Positions 1 to 9,100 of a DNA stretch of 64,000 nucleotides are shown here, piece by piece. Location of the stretch: positions 1 through 64,000 of the forward strand of contig NZ_MWLQ01000012.1 in NCBI RefSeq assembly GCF_010634855.1, given 5' to 3'. Position 1 is the stretch's first letter. Each line of letters opens with the position of its first letter. Made by a program: the position numbers and the translations under genes. Under the pieces are notes generated by a model that was not told where the DNA came from, made no database searches, and saw nothing but the letters and a program-made list of their open reading frames with translations. The stretch comes from Microbacterium sp. B35-30. GTDB lineage: Bacteria > Actinomycetota > Actinomycetes > Actinomycetales > Microbacteriaceae.

Positions 1-40
1 AAGAGGAGGCGTTCGCCGGCGTCGCTCCTCGCAAAGACCC

Positions 41-81
41 GGATGCCCCGGCCCACCTGTCCACACAGGGCCGGGGCATCC
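41..81. terminator. Strong GC hairpin, probable terminator
   Basis: A perfect 14-bp inverted repeat (arms 41-54 and 68-81, GGATGCCCCGGCCC and its complement) encloses a 13-nt loop. It lies just past the end of the minus-strand sugar operon, whose last stop is at 126, and could also end a plus-strand gene left of the window. There is no clear T-tract, as is usual in high-GC actinobacteria. The rest of bases 1-125 shows no gene. Confidence 0.7.
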
Positions 82-125
82 GCTGTTCCATGAGCCGCCC
101 GCACAGTGCTGCTGCGCGGAATGCG

Positions 126-1037
126 TCAGACCTGCGCGACCGAGACCGCGTGGGCGAGCGGATGCCGCGCCTCGAGGCCCGCGAGAGCGACGGCGCCGTC
201 GATGCCGAGGCCGAGGGGCTCGACGAGCGTGACGTCGAGTTCGCTCGCCCGGATGTGCGAGGCGAACGCCTCGTACAGCTGCGGGGAGCGGAACACGCCG
301 CCGATCGCGCACGCCGCGAAGTGCTCGTCAGGGTCGTCGGAGCGCACCCGCCGCAACGCCGTCTCGACGCTGTGCGCGAGCTCGCCACCGGCGCGCACAG
401 TGATGTGCTGCGACACGGCGTCGCCGTCGGACGCCAGCCGGGCGACCTGCTCGGCGAACGAGGCGACGACGCTCACCCGGTCGTCGGCGGACTGCAGATG
501 GATGTACGCCTGCCCGAGGTCGGGCCACCGCTCCTGCGCCACGGCGCGCAGTCGCGTCGTCGGCCCGCGCCCGTCGAACTCGCGCATCACGGCGTCGAGC
601 GCTTCGCGCCCGATCCAGTAGCCGCTGCCCGCATCGCCCATGAGGTAGCCCCATCCGTCGACGCGGGCCACGCGCTCGGCGCCGACGGCGAGGGTCACGA
701 CCCCGGTGCCTGCGGCGACGACCGCTCCGCGGGTATCTCCGAGCGCGCCGAGGAACGACGTCGTCGAGTCGTGGGCGAGGATGACCTCGCGCACCGCGGG
801 ATCGTCGATGCGGGCGAGGAACTCGGCGGCATCCGCTTCCTGGGTGGTGAGCCCCGACACCCCGGCGCTCACGACGGACACCTCGGCGCCCGTGCGCTCG
901 ATCGCGGCGCGCGCGACCGCCGTGAGCTGCGGCAGCAGCGGCTCGTGGGTGCGGATGCCCGGGAAGACCATGTCATGCCCCCGGAGGCGCACCTTGATGC
1001 CGGTCTGCCCGGCATCGATCGCCAGTACTGTGCTCAT
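126..1037 (-). CDS. BadF/BadG-family sugar kinase (N-acetylglucosamine kinase-like)
   Basis: About 303 aa of the ASKHA fold. The N-terminal phosphate loop AIDAGQTGIK and the later AAGTG loop bind ATP, and GWGYLMGDAGSGYWIGREAL is the signature seen in eukaryote-type GlcNAc kinases. It probably phosphorylates a monosaccharide released in the cytoplasm. It is last in the mannan-type operon. I chose ATG 1037 because homologues begin near MSTVLAIDAG and an AAGAAGGGG ribosome site precedes it. ATG 1109 is an alternative that overlaps the upstream stop by 4 bp (ATGA) and adds 24 poorly conserved residues. The substrate is not determined; mannose or GlcNAc are both possible. Confidence 0.8.
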   Translation of the reverse strand: MSTVLAIDAGQTGIKVRLRGHDMVFPGIRTHEPLLPQLTAVARAAIERTGAEVSVVSAGVSGLTTQEADAAEFLARIDDPAVREVILAHDSTTSFLGALGDTRGAVVAAGTGVVTLAVGAERVARVDGWGYLMGDAGSGYWIGREALDAVMREFDGRGPTTRLRAVAQERWPDLGQAYIHLQSADDRVSVVASFAEQVARLASDGDAVSQHITVRAGGELAHSVETALRRVRSDDPDEHFAACAIGGVFRSPQLYEAFASHIRASELDVTLVEPLGLGIDGAVALAGLEARHPLAHAVSVAQV

Positions 1038-1105
1038 GCGGCTGTCGCCCCTTCTTCCCGCAGAGTCGGTCGTGCCCGTGGACACCGCTGTCACCGTGTG
1101 CTCGG

Positions 1106-2089
1106 TCATGGCAGCTGCGGCATCCTTGCCTGGCCCGCGCGGAGACGGTACGCCTCGCGGAGGAACTCACCGGCCGGCTTGCCGTAGGGGCAGTAGTCGT
1201 CGTTGCCCGCCGCGGCATCGGCGCCGTAGAGCCGGGGCGGCCAGTCCCACAGCATGAAGCCGGCCACCCAGGGGCGCCCGTCGCACGCGGCGAACATCGC
1301 CTCGTAGTAGCGCAGCTGCTCGTCGCCCGAAGGGGCACCGGGCAGCGACCAGTCGTTCGGGCGGTCGGGCGACCCCTCGCGCGACGGACATCCGGCCTCC
1401 ATGAAGAAGAACGGCTTGCCCGTCGCGGCCACGGCCCGCTCGATCCGGTCGAGCTCGGCATCCCAGCGGCCGATCGGGTAGTAGCCGCTGGACGTGACGA
1501 CGTCCACCGCGTCCCACCAGCCGAGGCGGTCCTCCTGATACTTGTCGCAGTTGTACGTCACGATTCCCGAGTAGACGGTGCGCACGGCGGCGACGAGCTC
1601 GCGCCACTCCGCCTCGCGGGCGTCGGCGCGCACCATCTCGCAGCCGATGCAGAGCATCTCGCAGCCCTCGGCCTCGGCGATGCGGGCCGCGTGCAGGATG
1701 AACTCGCGGTACGAGGCGAACCACTCGCCCCAGGTCGGCTCACCCGGCACGTCCTGGTCGAAGAACCCGATGTGGGCGCGCCATGTTCCGTCGGCCACGT
1801 TGACGACCGGCTTGAGGCACACCTTCAGCCCGAGCGCCTGCGCTTGCCGGATCGCCCACACGATCTCGTCGTCGGTGACCGTCGGCTCGTCGCGGAACCG
1901 CACCTCGGTCGACTGCGCGGTCTCCTGCAGGGCGGAGTACGCGATCGCCGTCCAGTTCACACCGTGGTCGGCCATCGCACGGAGGGAGTCGGATGCCTCG
2001 GCCGTCGCCCAGGTGCCGCGCACGCCCGTCCATCCCCAGGTCATTCCGGCCACGTAGGGCTCGAGGGCATGGGCGGCCTCGGCGGTCAC
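1106..2089 (-). CDS. GH113-like endo-beta-1,4-mannanase
   Basis: 327 aa, no signal peptide, so likely intracellular, acting on imported manno-oligosaccharides. The TIM barrel opens with YVAGMTWGWTGVRGTW, typical of GH113-type proteins. The likely acid/base is E151 in CIGCEM and the nucleophile E231 in FFFMEAGCPS; FMLWDWPPRLYG near the end is also family-like. It starts at GTG 2089, overlapping the beta-mannosidase stop (GTGA), and its own stop overlaps the alternative start of the kinase, so the genes are probably translationally coupled. Family assignment is from motif memory; automated annotation may call it only a glycoside hydrolase TIM-barrel protein. Confidence 0.8.
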   Translation of the reverse strand: MTAEAAHALEPYVAGMTWGWTGVRGTWATAEASDSLRAMADHGVNWTAIAYSALQETAQSTEVRFRDEPTVTDDEIVWAIRQAQALGLKVCLKPVVNVADGTWRAHIGFFDQDVPGEPTWGEWFASYREFILHAARIAEAEGCEMLCIGCEMVRADAREAEWRELVAAVRTVYSGIVTYNCDKYQEDRLGWWDAVDVVTSSGYYPIGRWDAELDRIERAVAATGKPFFFMEAGCPSREGSPDRPNDWSLPGAPSGDEQLRYYEAMFAACDGRPWVAGFMLWDWPPRLYGADAAAGNDDYCPYGKPAGEFLREAYRLRAGQARMPQLP

Positions 2090-4563
2090 GAGGCGACCAG
2101 TTCGTTGGCGGTGCGCAGGACCCGCGGATCCGAGAGCGCGGATGCCGCGAGCGGATCGCCGTCGTGGCGCACGAGCACCGTCGTGCTCTCGCCGGGCAGC
2201 AGGGTCATGAGCGCATCGGAGGCCACGGCGTCGGGGTCGACCTTGTCGACGAGCAGGGTGAGGTCGCGCACCAGGGAGCCGGCGGTGAGCGAGACGAGCG
2301 TGCCGTCCGCGGCCGGCTCCGTGCGGACCTCCACCTGCGCCGCGCCGAGTGCCGATTCGCGAGGCTCCGCGAAGAACCAGTGGCCACGCACCTCGTCGAC
2401 GCCGGCGACGACGAGCTCGCTCGCCGCGGCGTCCGCCGCAGCGACCTCGGCGGGAAGGGGCACGGTGATCGTCTCCCGCGGTGCGAGCGAGACCGGTGAG
2501 GTGAACCGGGCGAGCTCGTCGCCCGCGAAGCCGACGCGGCGCGCCACGAACTCGCCGTCCCAGGTGTCGGCGGTGTCGTTCACGAGCACGGCGGCGAGAC
2601 CGCCCTCACGGGGCTGGATGGTCACCAGTCGCGGGGCGAACGCGTTCTTCAGCCCGTAGTACAGCGGCTTCGGGCGCTCGTCTCCGTCGATGGCCGCCCA
2701 GGAGGTGACCGGCCAGCAGTCGTTGAGCTGCCAGACGATGGCGCCCTGCGTGTGCGGCGCCCACGAGCGGAAATGCTCGAGCGCGGTGCGCACGGCCACC
2801 GCCTGGTTGAGCTGCATCGCCCAGTGCCAGTCCTCCATGGCCTCCGGCATCCGGAAATGCGGGATCAGCCCGTTCGTGAGCTTGGTGTTGCCCTCCATCG
2901 CCTTCTGGTGCACGATCATGCCGGGCGATTCGGGGGTGAGCGGGGCGTCCGAGACGGAGCGGACGAGGGTGCTCCACGCGGGCGGTCCCTGCCAGCCGAA
3001 CTCGGCGACGAACCGCGGCCGGTGGTCGCGGTAGGTCGGCCAGTCGAGCCGGTTCCACTGCTCCCAGAGGTGCATCGAGCCGTGCTGCTCGTCGTTGGGG
3101 TGGGGGCCGGTCTGCCCCTCGCCGTCCCAGCCGGCACCGGGGCTGAACGGGCTGCCGGGGGCGTATGGCACGTGCGGTGCGAGCTCGGCCACGAGGGCCG
3201 GGAACAGCTCGTAGTAGTAGTGCGCACCCCACGTCTTGCCGTCCAGGCGCAGCTTCCAACCCCAGTCCTCGTAGCCCCACAGGTTCTCGTTGTTCCCCGT
3301 GAGCAGCACGAGCGAGGCGTGGTGGCCGAGTCGCACGATGTTCTCGCGCGCCTCGGCCTCGATCTCGGAGCGCAGCGGCTCCTCCTCGGCGTACGCGGCG
3401 CACGCGAACAGGAAGTCCTGCCACACCAGCAGGCCCATCTCGTCGGCAAGCTCGTAGAAGTCGTCCGATTCGTACAGTCCGCCGCCCCACACGCGGATGA
3501 GGTTGAGGTTCGCGTCGAGCGCCTGTTCGAACCGGCGGCGCAGCCGGTCGCGTGTGACGCGGACCGTGAGGGCGTCGTCGGGGATCCAGTTCACGCCCTT
3601 CACGAAGACCGGCTGGTCGTTGACGACGAGCGTGAACGGCGTGCCGGCCTCGTCGGGCGTCATGTCCCAGCGCACGTCGCGGAAGCCGACCTTGCGGGTC
3701 GCACGGTCGAGGACGGAACCGTCGGATGCCGCGAGCTCGACCTCGACCTCGTACAGCGGCTGCGAGCCATAGCCGACAGGCCACCAGCGCTCGACGTTCG
3801 CGAGCGACACCACGAGCGTCGCGGTCGTGTCCCCGGCGGCGACATCGACCGCCCCCACGACCCCGCCCGCGCGCACCGTCAGCGTCACTGCGTCCTCGCG
3901 TGCGCGTTCGAGTTCCACATCGACGGTGATCGTGCCCCCGCCGCCCGCCGCCGTCGCAACCACGTGCGTCTGCTCGAGGCGAGTGGCCGACCACGACTCG
4001 AGCCCGACGGGCTTGACGATGCCGCTGGTGTAGGTCGCAATGCCCCAGTCCCACCCGAAGCTGCACGCCGACTTGCGGATGGCGTCGTAGGGGAGGGGGT
4101 AGGGGCGCTGGCGTGCGCCCAGCGCGACGCTCTGCTCGTTGGCGTACTTGACGGGAGAGCGGAACCGCACCACGAGCTCGTTCTCGCCGTTGACGAGCGC
4201 ATCACGCACATCGAACCGGTACGAGCGGTGCTGGTTCGCCGTCGCGCCGATCTCGCTCCCGTTGAGGAGGATCGTGGTCACCGTGTCGAGGCCCTCGAAC
4301 ACCAGGTCGGTGCGATCGGTGTCATCCGGTGCCCAGGTGAACGAGGTCGTGTAGGTCCAGTCCACGAGGCCGATCCACGCCAGCGCCGACTCGTTGTCGT
4401 CGAGGAACGGGTCGGGGATGAGGCCGGCGGCGAGAAGGTCGGTGTGCACGCAGCCGGGGACGACGGCATCCATCGGCGCGTCGAAGCCGTCCGGCGCGGG
4501 CCCGGCTGCAGCCCGGAGGGTCCAGCCCGAGTCGAGGGGACGGAACGAGAGGGCGGTGGTCAC
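2086..4563 (-). CDS. GH2 beta-mannosidase
   Basis: 825 aa, cytoplasmic. The sugar-binding domain comes first (PGCVHTDLLAAGLIPDPF), then an immunoglobulin-like domain, then the TIM barrel. The catalytic acid/base is E426 in LTGNNENLWGYEDW and the nucleophile E521 in RFVAEFGWQGPP. The motif DWTYTTSF and the barrel GVNWIPDDAL are characteristic of beta-mannosidases within GH2. It should release mannose from the non-reducing end of beta-1,4-manno-oligosaccharides. I use GTG 4563, which overlaps the permease stop as GTGA and gives VTTALSFRPLDSGW; an upstream in-frame ATG at 4671 would add 36 residues of permease shadow. Confidence 0.92.
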   Translation of the reverse strand: MTTALSFRPLDSGWTLRAAAGPAPDGFDAPMDAVVPGCVHTDLLAAGLIPDPFLDDNESALAWIGLVDWTYTTSFTWAPDDTDRTDLVFEGLDTVTTILLNGSEIGATANQHRSYRFDVRDALVNGENELVVRFRSPVKYANEQSVALGARQRPYPLPYDAIRKSACSFGWDWGIATYTSGIVKPVGLESWSATRLEQTHVVATAAGGGGTITVDVELERAREDAVTLTVRAGGVVGAVDVAAGDTTATLVVSLANVERWWPVGYGSQPLYEVEVELAASDGSVLDRATRKVGFRDVRWDMTPDEAGTPFTLVVNDQPVFVKGVNWIPDDALTVRVTRDRLRRRFEQALDANLNLIRVWGGGLYESDDFYELADEMGLLVWQDFLFACAAYAEEEPLRSEIEAEARENIVRLGHHASLVLLTGNNENLWGYEDWGWKLRLDGKTWGAHYYYELFPALVAELAPHVPYAPGSPFSPGAGWDGEGQTGPHPNDEQHGSMHLWEQWNRLDWPTYRDHRPRFVAEFGWQGPPAWSTLVRSVSDAPLTPESPGMIVHQKAMEGNTKLTNGLIPHFRMPEAMEDWHWAMQLNQAVAVRTALEHFRSWAPHTQGAIVWQLNDCWPVTSWAAIDGDERPKPLYYGLKNAFAPRLVTIQPREGGLAAVLVNDTADTWDGEFVARRVGFAGDELARFTSPVSLAPRETITVPLPAEVAAADAAASELVVAGVDEVRGHWFFAEPRESALGAAQVEVRTEPAADGTLVSLTAGSLVRDLTLLVDKVDPDAVASDALMTLLPGESTTVLVRHDGDPLAASALSDPRVLRTANELVAS

Positions 4564-5462
4564 TTGACGGCTCCTGCGGTGAGGCCCTTGTAGATCCATC
4601 GCTGCAGCAGCAGGAAGGCGACGAGGGTCGGGATGATGACGAGGACGGTGCCGGCCGAGATGACCTCCCACTGCGCGCCGAACGGTCCCTTGAACCGGAA
4701 CAGCGACGTGGAGATGAGTCCTTCGGACGGCAGATAGAGGAACGGGGCGTAGAACTCGTTGTACACCGCGATGCCCTTGATGATGACGACGGTCGCGATC
4801 GCGGGTCGCAGCAGCGGCAGCACGATGCGCCAGTAGATCGTCCAGCGGTTCGCGCCGTCGATCATGGCCGCCTCGTCGAGGGAGACCGGGATCGACTGCA
4901 TGAACTGGATGAACAGGTAGATCGCGATGATGTCCGTGCCCATGAACAGCAGGATCAGCGCGGCCTTCGTGTCGTACAGCCCCAGCCCGTTGATGAGCTG
5001 GAAGGTCGCGACCTGGCTCGTGACGCTCGGGATGAGCGTCGCCACGAGGAAGAGCGCGAACACGAGCTTCTTGCCACGGAACGCGAACCGGTCGAGCGCG
5101 TACGCGGCCATCGTGCCGATGAAGATCGTGCCGGCGAGCGACACGACGAGCACGATGGAGGTGTTGACGAAGCCCTCGAGCATCTTGCCGCTCGTGAACG
5201 CGGTCACGAAGTTGTCGAAGTTGAACCAGTTCTCGGGCGGGTCGAACGGTCCGGTCTGCGCGTACTCGGGTGCGGTCTTCAGGCTCGCGAACAGGAGCAC
5301 CGACAGCGGGAGCAGGGTGAGGATCGACGCGATGATCAGGCTGAGGTACTTCGCGGTCGTCGCACTGACGCCTCGGAGGCGCTCGCGTGCCGTCCGGCCC
5401 CGGATCGTGCGCGGCGGGGTCGTGCGCAACGGCATCGTCTGCAGCGGTTCGGTGGTGGTCAT
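4560..5462 (-). CDS. Carbohydrate ABC transporter permease, MalG type
   Basis: 300 aa inner-membrane permease of the CUT1 family with about six hydrophobic segments. The EAA loop reads SLDEAAMIDGANRWTIYWRI, the contact site for the ATPase. The N-terminus carries a short repeat (QTMPLRTTPPRT). It starts at ATG 5462, overlapping the stop of the other permease (ATGA). No MsiK-type ATPase is encoded here; as in many actinobacteria, a shared ATPase from elsewhere probably energises the importer. It probably imports manno- or galactomanno-oligosaccharides, judged from the adjacent hydrolases. Confidence 0.92.
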   Translation of the reverse strand: MTTTEPLQTMPLRTTPPRTIRGRTARERLRGVSATTAKYLSLIIASILTLLPLSVLLFASLKTAPEYAQTGPFDPPENWFNFDNFVTAFTSGKMLEGFVNTSIVLVVSLAGTIFIGTMAAYALDRFAFRGKKLVFALFLVATLIPSVTSQVATFQLINGLGLYDTKAALILLFMGTDIIAIYLFIQFMQSIPVSLDEAAMIDGANRWTIYWRIVLPLLRPAIATVVIIKGIAVYNEFYAPFLYLPSEGLISTSLFRFKGPFGAQWEVISAGTVLVIIPTLVAFLLLQRWIYKGLTAGAVK

Positions 5463-6451
5463 GTCAGGTCGACCTTCTCGTCGGGGAACACCTTGCGCTG
5501 GATCCACGTGATCACCAGCACGATCGCCAGCAGCACCACGGCCATGGCGGACGCGAGACCCACTTGCCGGAAGGTGAACGCGGTCTGCAGCGTCTGGATG
5601 ACGAACGTGGCGGATCCGTTGGCGCCGCCGGTCATGATGAACGGGATCTCGAAGACGCTGAGGCTGCCGGCGATCGCCAGGATGAACGACAGGCCCACTA
5701 CGCGGCGGATGCCCGGGAAGATGATCGCCCAGAACTGCTGCCAGCGGCTCGCGCCGTCCAGGTCCGCCGCTTCGTAGAGCTCGTGCGGGATCGACTGGAT
5801 CGCGCCGAGGAAGAGCACGAAGTTCATGCCGGTGTAGCGCCAGACCGACGTGCCCGCGAGCGACCAGTTGACGACGTCGGGGTTGCCGAGCCACTGCGGG
5901 GGATCCGCGACGCCGAACCAGCTCAGCACCGTGTCGAGCGTGCCGCCGGGCTGGAAGAGGTAGAGGAACACGAACCCGATCGCGACCCCGTTGATGAGAT
6001 AGGGGAAGAACAGGATGCCGCGGAACAGGTTCGAGAAGCGCGTCGAGAAGCTGAGCAGCGTGGCGAAGTACAGCGCGATCGCCATCTGCGCGAACGACGC
6101 GAAGAAGTAGTAGAGGCTGACGCCGAACACCGAGAAGATCCGCGGGTCGGTGAAGACCTGCACGTAGTTGTCGAGGCCGACGAAGTTCTTCTCGAGGTCG
6201 ATGCCGTCCCAGTCGGTGACGCTGAAGTAGAACAGGTTCAGCGCCGGCCAGTAGGTGAACAGCAGCAGCAGTCCCACTGCCGCGGCCAGGAAGAACCAGG
6301 GGGTGAGGTGCTGCAGGACATTGCGTCCCGCGGAGCCGCCCCGCCGGCGGTCGGTCCGGCGGGACGACCCGCCGAACCGACGCGCCCGCGCGGGGGCCGA
6401 GAGGACGGCAGGGGCATCCGCCGGTGCCGCACCCGGAGTTGCGATGGCCAT
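5459..6451 (-). CDS. Carbohydrate ABC transporter permease, MalF type
   Basis: 330 aa. A basic, proline/alanine-rich cytoplasmic N-terminus (about 45 aa) precedes the first membrane helix (PWFFLAAAVGLLLLFTYWP). The EAA-like loop is ELYEAADLDGASRWQQFWAI. It is the first of two permeases after the binding protein and is coupled to the second by an ATGA overlap. Its start is 19 bp after the binding-protein stop, so it belongs to the same transcript. It forms the translocation pore with its partner. Confidence 0.92.
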   Translation of the reverse strand: MAIATPGAAPADAPAVLSAPARARRFGGSSRRTDRRRGGSAGRNVLQHLTPWFFLAAAVGLLLLFTYWPALNLFYFSVTDWDGIDLEKNFVGLDNYVQVFTDPRIFSVFGVSLYYFFASFAQMAIALYFATLLSFSTRFSNLFRGILFFPYLINGVAIGFVFLYLFQPGGTLDTVLSWFGVADPPQWLGNPDVVNWSLAGTSVWRYTGMNFVLFLGAIQSIPHELYEAADLDGASRWQQFWAIIFPGIRRVVGLSFILAIAGSLSVFEIPFIMTGGANGSATFVIQTLQTAFTFRQVGLASAMAVVLLAIVLVITWIQRKVFPDEKVDLT

Positions 6452-6470
6452 GTCTCTGCCGTCCTCCCGG

Positions 6471-7784
6471 TCAGCCTGCGAGCTTCTCGACCGAGGCGCC
6501 CCAGCGCTCGTTCAGCTCGGCGAAGTAGCTCTCCTTGTCGCCGTCGGCGGCGCCGCGCGCGATGTCGACGAGCTTCTGGCGGTAGATCGGGCCGTACAGG
6601 TCGATTTGCGAGTCATCGGCGATGTTGTTGATGAGGCCTTCCTTGCCCGCGGGGGCAGGGTTCATCTCCATCAGCTCGACGCCCGCCTCTTCGAAGCCCT
6701 GCAGGTTCTCGGGAAGCGGCTTGTCGAGCACCGGCGAGATCATGCCCTGCGCCTCGGTGTAGCCCGAGTCCTCGGCGACCCACTGGATCCACGCCCACGC
6801 GGCGGCCTTGGCCTTGGAGTGCTTGCTCACGGCCAGGTTGTAGTCGCCGCCGATGACGGCGAGCTGCGTGCCGTCCACGTTGGCGGGGAACGCCATGTAG
6901 CCGATGTCGTCCGCCGATGCGCCGTTCTCCTCGGCGGCGGCCTGCATCTGCGAGATGGCCCACGAACCGAGCGGCATGGTGGCGATCTTGCCGGTGCCGA
7001 GGTCGACCTTCGACTGCTCCCAGTTGGTGGTGAGCGGGTCGTCCTCGGTCAAGCCGGCCGCGACCGTGTCGTACAGCAGACCGTCGATCGCGTAGACGTC
7101 CGTACCCTCAGTCCAGGGGGCCGGGTCTTCCGCCATCGTGATCGGCGCGTCGGGATCGTCGGTGATGGCGCCGAGGTTGCCGAAGCTCTGCGTGAGCGGC
7201 CAGCCGTCCTTGTAGTTGGTGTACATCGGGATGGCGTCGGTGTTGTCCTTGACCTTCTGCAGGGCGTCCAGCCACTGCTCGGGGGAGGTGGGAAGCTCCG
7301 TGACACCCGCCTCGTCGAAGATCTTCTTGTTGTAGACGACGCCGTTCGCGTTGCCGCCCCATGCGATGCCGTACTGCGTGCCGTCGTAGCTTGCGGCCGG
7401 AAGGAAGCGGTACGTGTCCTCGAAGTCGGCCGTCTCGCCGAGCGGCTCGAGGAACTGCTCGTACTGGTCGGGCTTGATGGCCGGGATGCCGATGACGTCC
7501 CCGTAGTTCGTCGTGCTCATGCGGGTGAGCATCTCGCCCGCGTAGTCGGTGATGCCCTCGAACGTGACCTTGACGTCGGGGTACTCCTTGTTGAACTCCT
7601 CGGCGTACTTCTCGAACGTGCCGTCCTCGACGAGGTCGGTGCGCCAGGTGACGACCTTGATGTCGCCCTTGACCTCGCCGTCGATCGTGTTGTCCGCGTC
7701 GTTCGCGCCGCCGCCGGCGCAGCCGCTGATCGCGACCGCGGCCGTGGCCAGCAGCGCGATGCCCGCGAATGCCTTCTTCGCCAT
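6471..7784 (-). CDS. Extracellular sugar-binding lipoprotein of ABC importer
   Basis: 437 aa CUT1-type solute-binding protein. The N-terminus MAKKAFAGIALLATAAVAISGCAGG is a lipoprotein signal with lipobox ISGC; Cys22 should be lipidated. The mature part has the bilobed binding-protein fold (ITDYAGEMLTRM, GIAWGGNANGVVYNKKIFDEAG). A GACAAGGAGACATCAC ribosome site precedes ATG 7784. As first gene of the operon it is the likely high-affinity receptor for mannan-derived oligosaccharides, inferred from the beta-mannosidase, mannanase and alpha-galactosidase around it. Confidence 0.93.
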   Translation of the reverse strand: MAKKAFAGIALLATAAVAISGCAGGGANDADNTIDGEVKGDIKVVTWRTDLVEDGTFEKYAEEFNKEYPDVKVTFEGITDYAGEMLTRMSTTNYGDVIGIPAIKPDQYEQFLEPLGETADFEDTYRFLPAASYDGTQYGIAWGGNANGVVYNKKIFDEAGVTELPTSPEQWLDALQKVKDNTDAIPMYTNYKDGWPLTQSFGNLGAITDDPDAPITMAEDPAPWTEGTDVYAIDGLLYDTVAAGLTEDDPLTTNWEQSKVDLGTGKIATMPLGSWAISQMQAAAEENGASADDIGYMAFPANVDGTQLAVIGGDYNLAVSKHSKAKAAAWAWIQWVAEDSGYTEAQGMISPVLDKPLPENLQGFEEAGVELMEMNPAPAGKEGLINNIADDSQIDLYGPIYRQKLVDIARGAADGDKESYFAELNERWGASVEKLAG

Positions 7785-7863
7785 GTGATGTCTCCTTGTC
7801 AGGTTCGCCCTTGAACTGCCGGTGCGCGTCGTCGCACCGTTGCGTGGTTCGTCGCGCCGTCAG

Positions 7864-7896
7864 ATTAGACACACTCGAAACGGTTCCGCAAGCGTT
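7864..7896 (-). promoter_or_regulatory. Promoter of mannan operon with overlapping LacI-type operator
   Basis: On the minus strand, a -35 TTGCGG (7891-7886), a 16-bp spacer and a -10 TCTAAT (7869-7864) form a plausible promoter about 80 bp ahead of the binding-protein start. An 18-bp imperfect palindrome, AACGgTTcc/gcAAgCGTT (7879-7896), covers the -35 and the spacer. It has the AACGnTT...AAnCGTT layout of LacI-family operators. The LacI gene diverges from this promoter, so repression of the operon by that protein is the natural reading. Confidence 0.7.
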
Positions 7897-8008
7897 CGAT
7901 GTCAGCGCTGTCTTGTCGTGTCCGATTCGAATCCATGAACCGTAAAGGCCGCACAACCAGGTCTAAATATGACGCTGTGAACGGCTAGCGCGTGGCAATG
8001 TCCGCTGA

Positions 8009-8025
8009 ATGTCCCACGTGGACAT
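8009..8025. promoter_or_regulatory. Palindrome upstream of lacI-type gene
   Basis: ATGTCC-cacgt-GGACAT is a 6-bp perfect inverted repeat about 53 bp before the regulator start, with a further direct copy of AATGTCC at 7997-8003. It lies where the regulator's own promoter should be. It does not match the LacI-type operator at 7879-7896, so it may bind a second factor or be incidental. Confidence 0.35.
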
Positions 8026-8077
8026 TGCGGGCGATCCAGTGCTACCGTGAACCCCGGCACGGCAAGGAGGCCCACCG

Positions 8078-9100
8078 ATGACGGTTCAGCAGCGCGCGAC
8101 ACTCGAAGACGTCGCCCGGCTCGCCGGCGTGAGCTCGAAGACGGTATCCCGCGTCTTCACGCACCGAGACCTCGTCGCGCCCGACACCGTAGACCGGGTG
8201 CTCGCGGCGGCCAAGCGGCTCCGCTTCCGGCCCAACCCGCTCGCGCGGAACCTGCGCCGCGGGGGGCCGACGAACACGATCGGCTTCATCATGGGCGAGC
8301 TGAGCAACCCGTTCTACTACAAGCTCGCCGCCGGCATCGAGCGCGAGCTGGCGGCGAGCGGGTACTCGCTCGTCGTCGCGACCACCGACGACACGGCGGA
8401 GGGCGAGGAGCGTGTCGCCGACGCGCTCCTCAGTCAGCGCCTGGGGGCGCTCCTGCTGATCCCCGTGGCCGAGGACCAGTCCTACCTCGAGGGCGAGCGG
8501 CATCTCGGCACGCCGATCATCGCGATCGACCGTCCGGCGCGCAACCTCGTCGCCGACTCGATCGTCCTCGAGAACCACAAGGGCGTCTTCGAGGCGACGA
8601 CGCGCCTGCTCGAGCGGGGCCATCGCCGTATCGGCTACGTCTGCAACCCGGCATCCGTCTACACGCAGGCCGAGCGTCTGCGTGGCTACCGCGACGCGCT
8701 CGCCGCCTACGGCATCGCCGACTCGTCGAGGTGGGAGCGGCTCGCCGACGATCTCGCGCGGCCTGCCGACGGCTTCATCGCCGACCTGCTCGACCAGCAC
8801 GACGCGCCGACGGCGATCATCACCGGCAACAACCGGGTGACCGTCGCCGCGCTCCGAGTGCTGCGGGATCGGCACGACGCCGAGACGGCACTGATCGGCT
8901 TCGATGACTTCGACACCGCCGATGTGCTCGGCGTGACCGTCATCAACTACGACCCGCTGGCGCTCGGTCGCGCCGCTGCGACGCTCGCCATCGAGCGTAT
9001 GCAGGACCCGGCCGGCTTCACGCGTCAGCTCGAGATGCCGACGTGGCTGGTGCCGCGCGGCACCGGCGAACGACCGCCCGCTGAGAGGACCACCGCATGA
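8078..9100 (+). CDS. LacI-family transcriptional regulator of the mannan locus
   Basis: 340 aa. The helix-turn-helix spans about residues 8-27 (TLEDVARLAGVSSKTVSRVF), followed by the hinge and a periplasmic-binding-protein-like effector domain (NTIGFIMGELSNPFYYKLAAGIE, GHRRIGYVCNP). The hinge reads RPNPLARNLRRG. An AAGGAGG site lies 8 bp before ATG 8078. The gene diverges from the importer operon and overlaps the alpha-galactosidase start by 4 bp, so it is co-transcribed with it. It probably represses both directions until a mannan- or galactose-derived sugar binds. Confidence 0.93.
   Translation: MTVQQRATLEDVARLAGVSSKTVSRVFTHRDLVAPDTVDRVLAAAKRLRFRPNPLARNLRRGGPTNTIGFIMGELSNPFYYKLAAGIERELAASGYSLVVATTDDTAEGEERVADALLSQRLGALLLIPVAEDQSYLEGERHLGTPIIAIDRPARNLVADSIVLENHKGVFEATTRLLERGHRRIGYVCNPASVYTQAERLRGYRDALAAYGIADSSRWERLADDLARPADGFIADLLDQHDAPTAIITGNNRVTVAALRVLRDRHDAETALIGFDDFDTADVLGVTVINYDPLALGRAAATLAIERMQDPAGFTRQLEMPTWLVPRGTGERPPAERTTA

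Noticed and set aside
1-125. Gene fragment at the left edge
   Set aside because: Only a terminator-like hairpin is clear; there is too little sequence to call a coding end.
2752-4593. 613-codon plus-strand frame opposite the beta-mannosidase
   Set aside because: Shadow frame; the minus strand encodes a complete GH2 enzyme with catalytic residues.
4563-4671. Upstream ATG at 4671 for the beta-mannosidase
   Set aside because: The added residues are basic and low-complexity, overlap the permease by 108 bp, and the GTGA junction at 4563 is the standard coupling in this operon.
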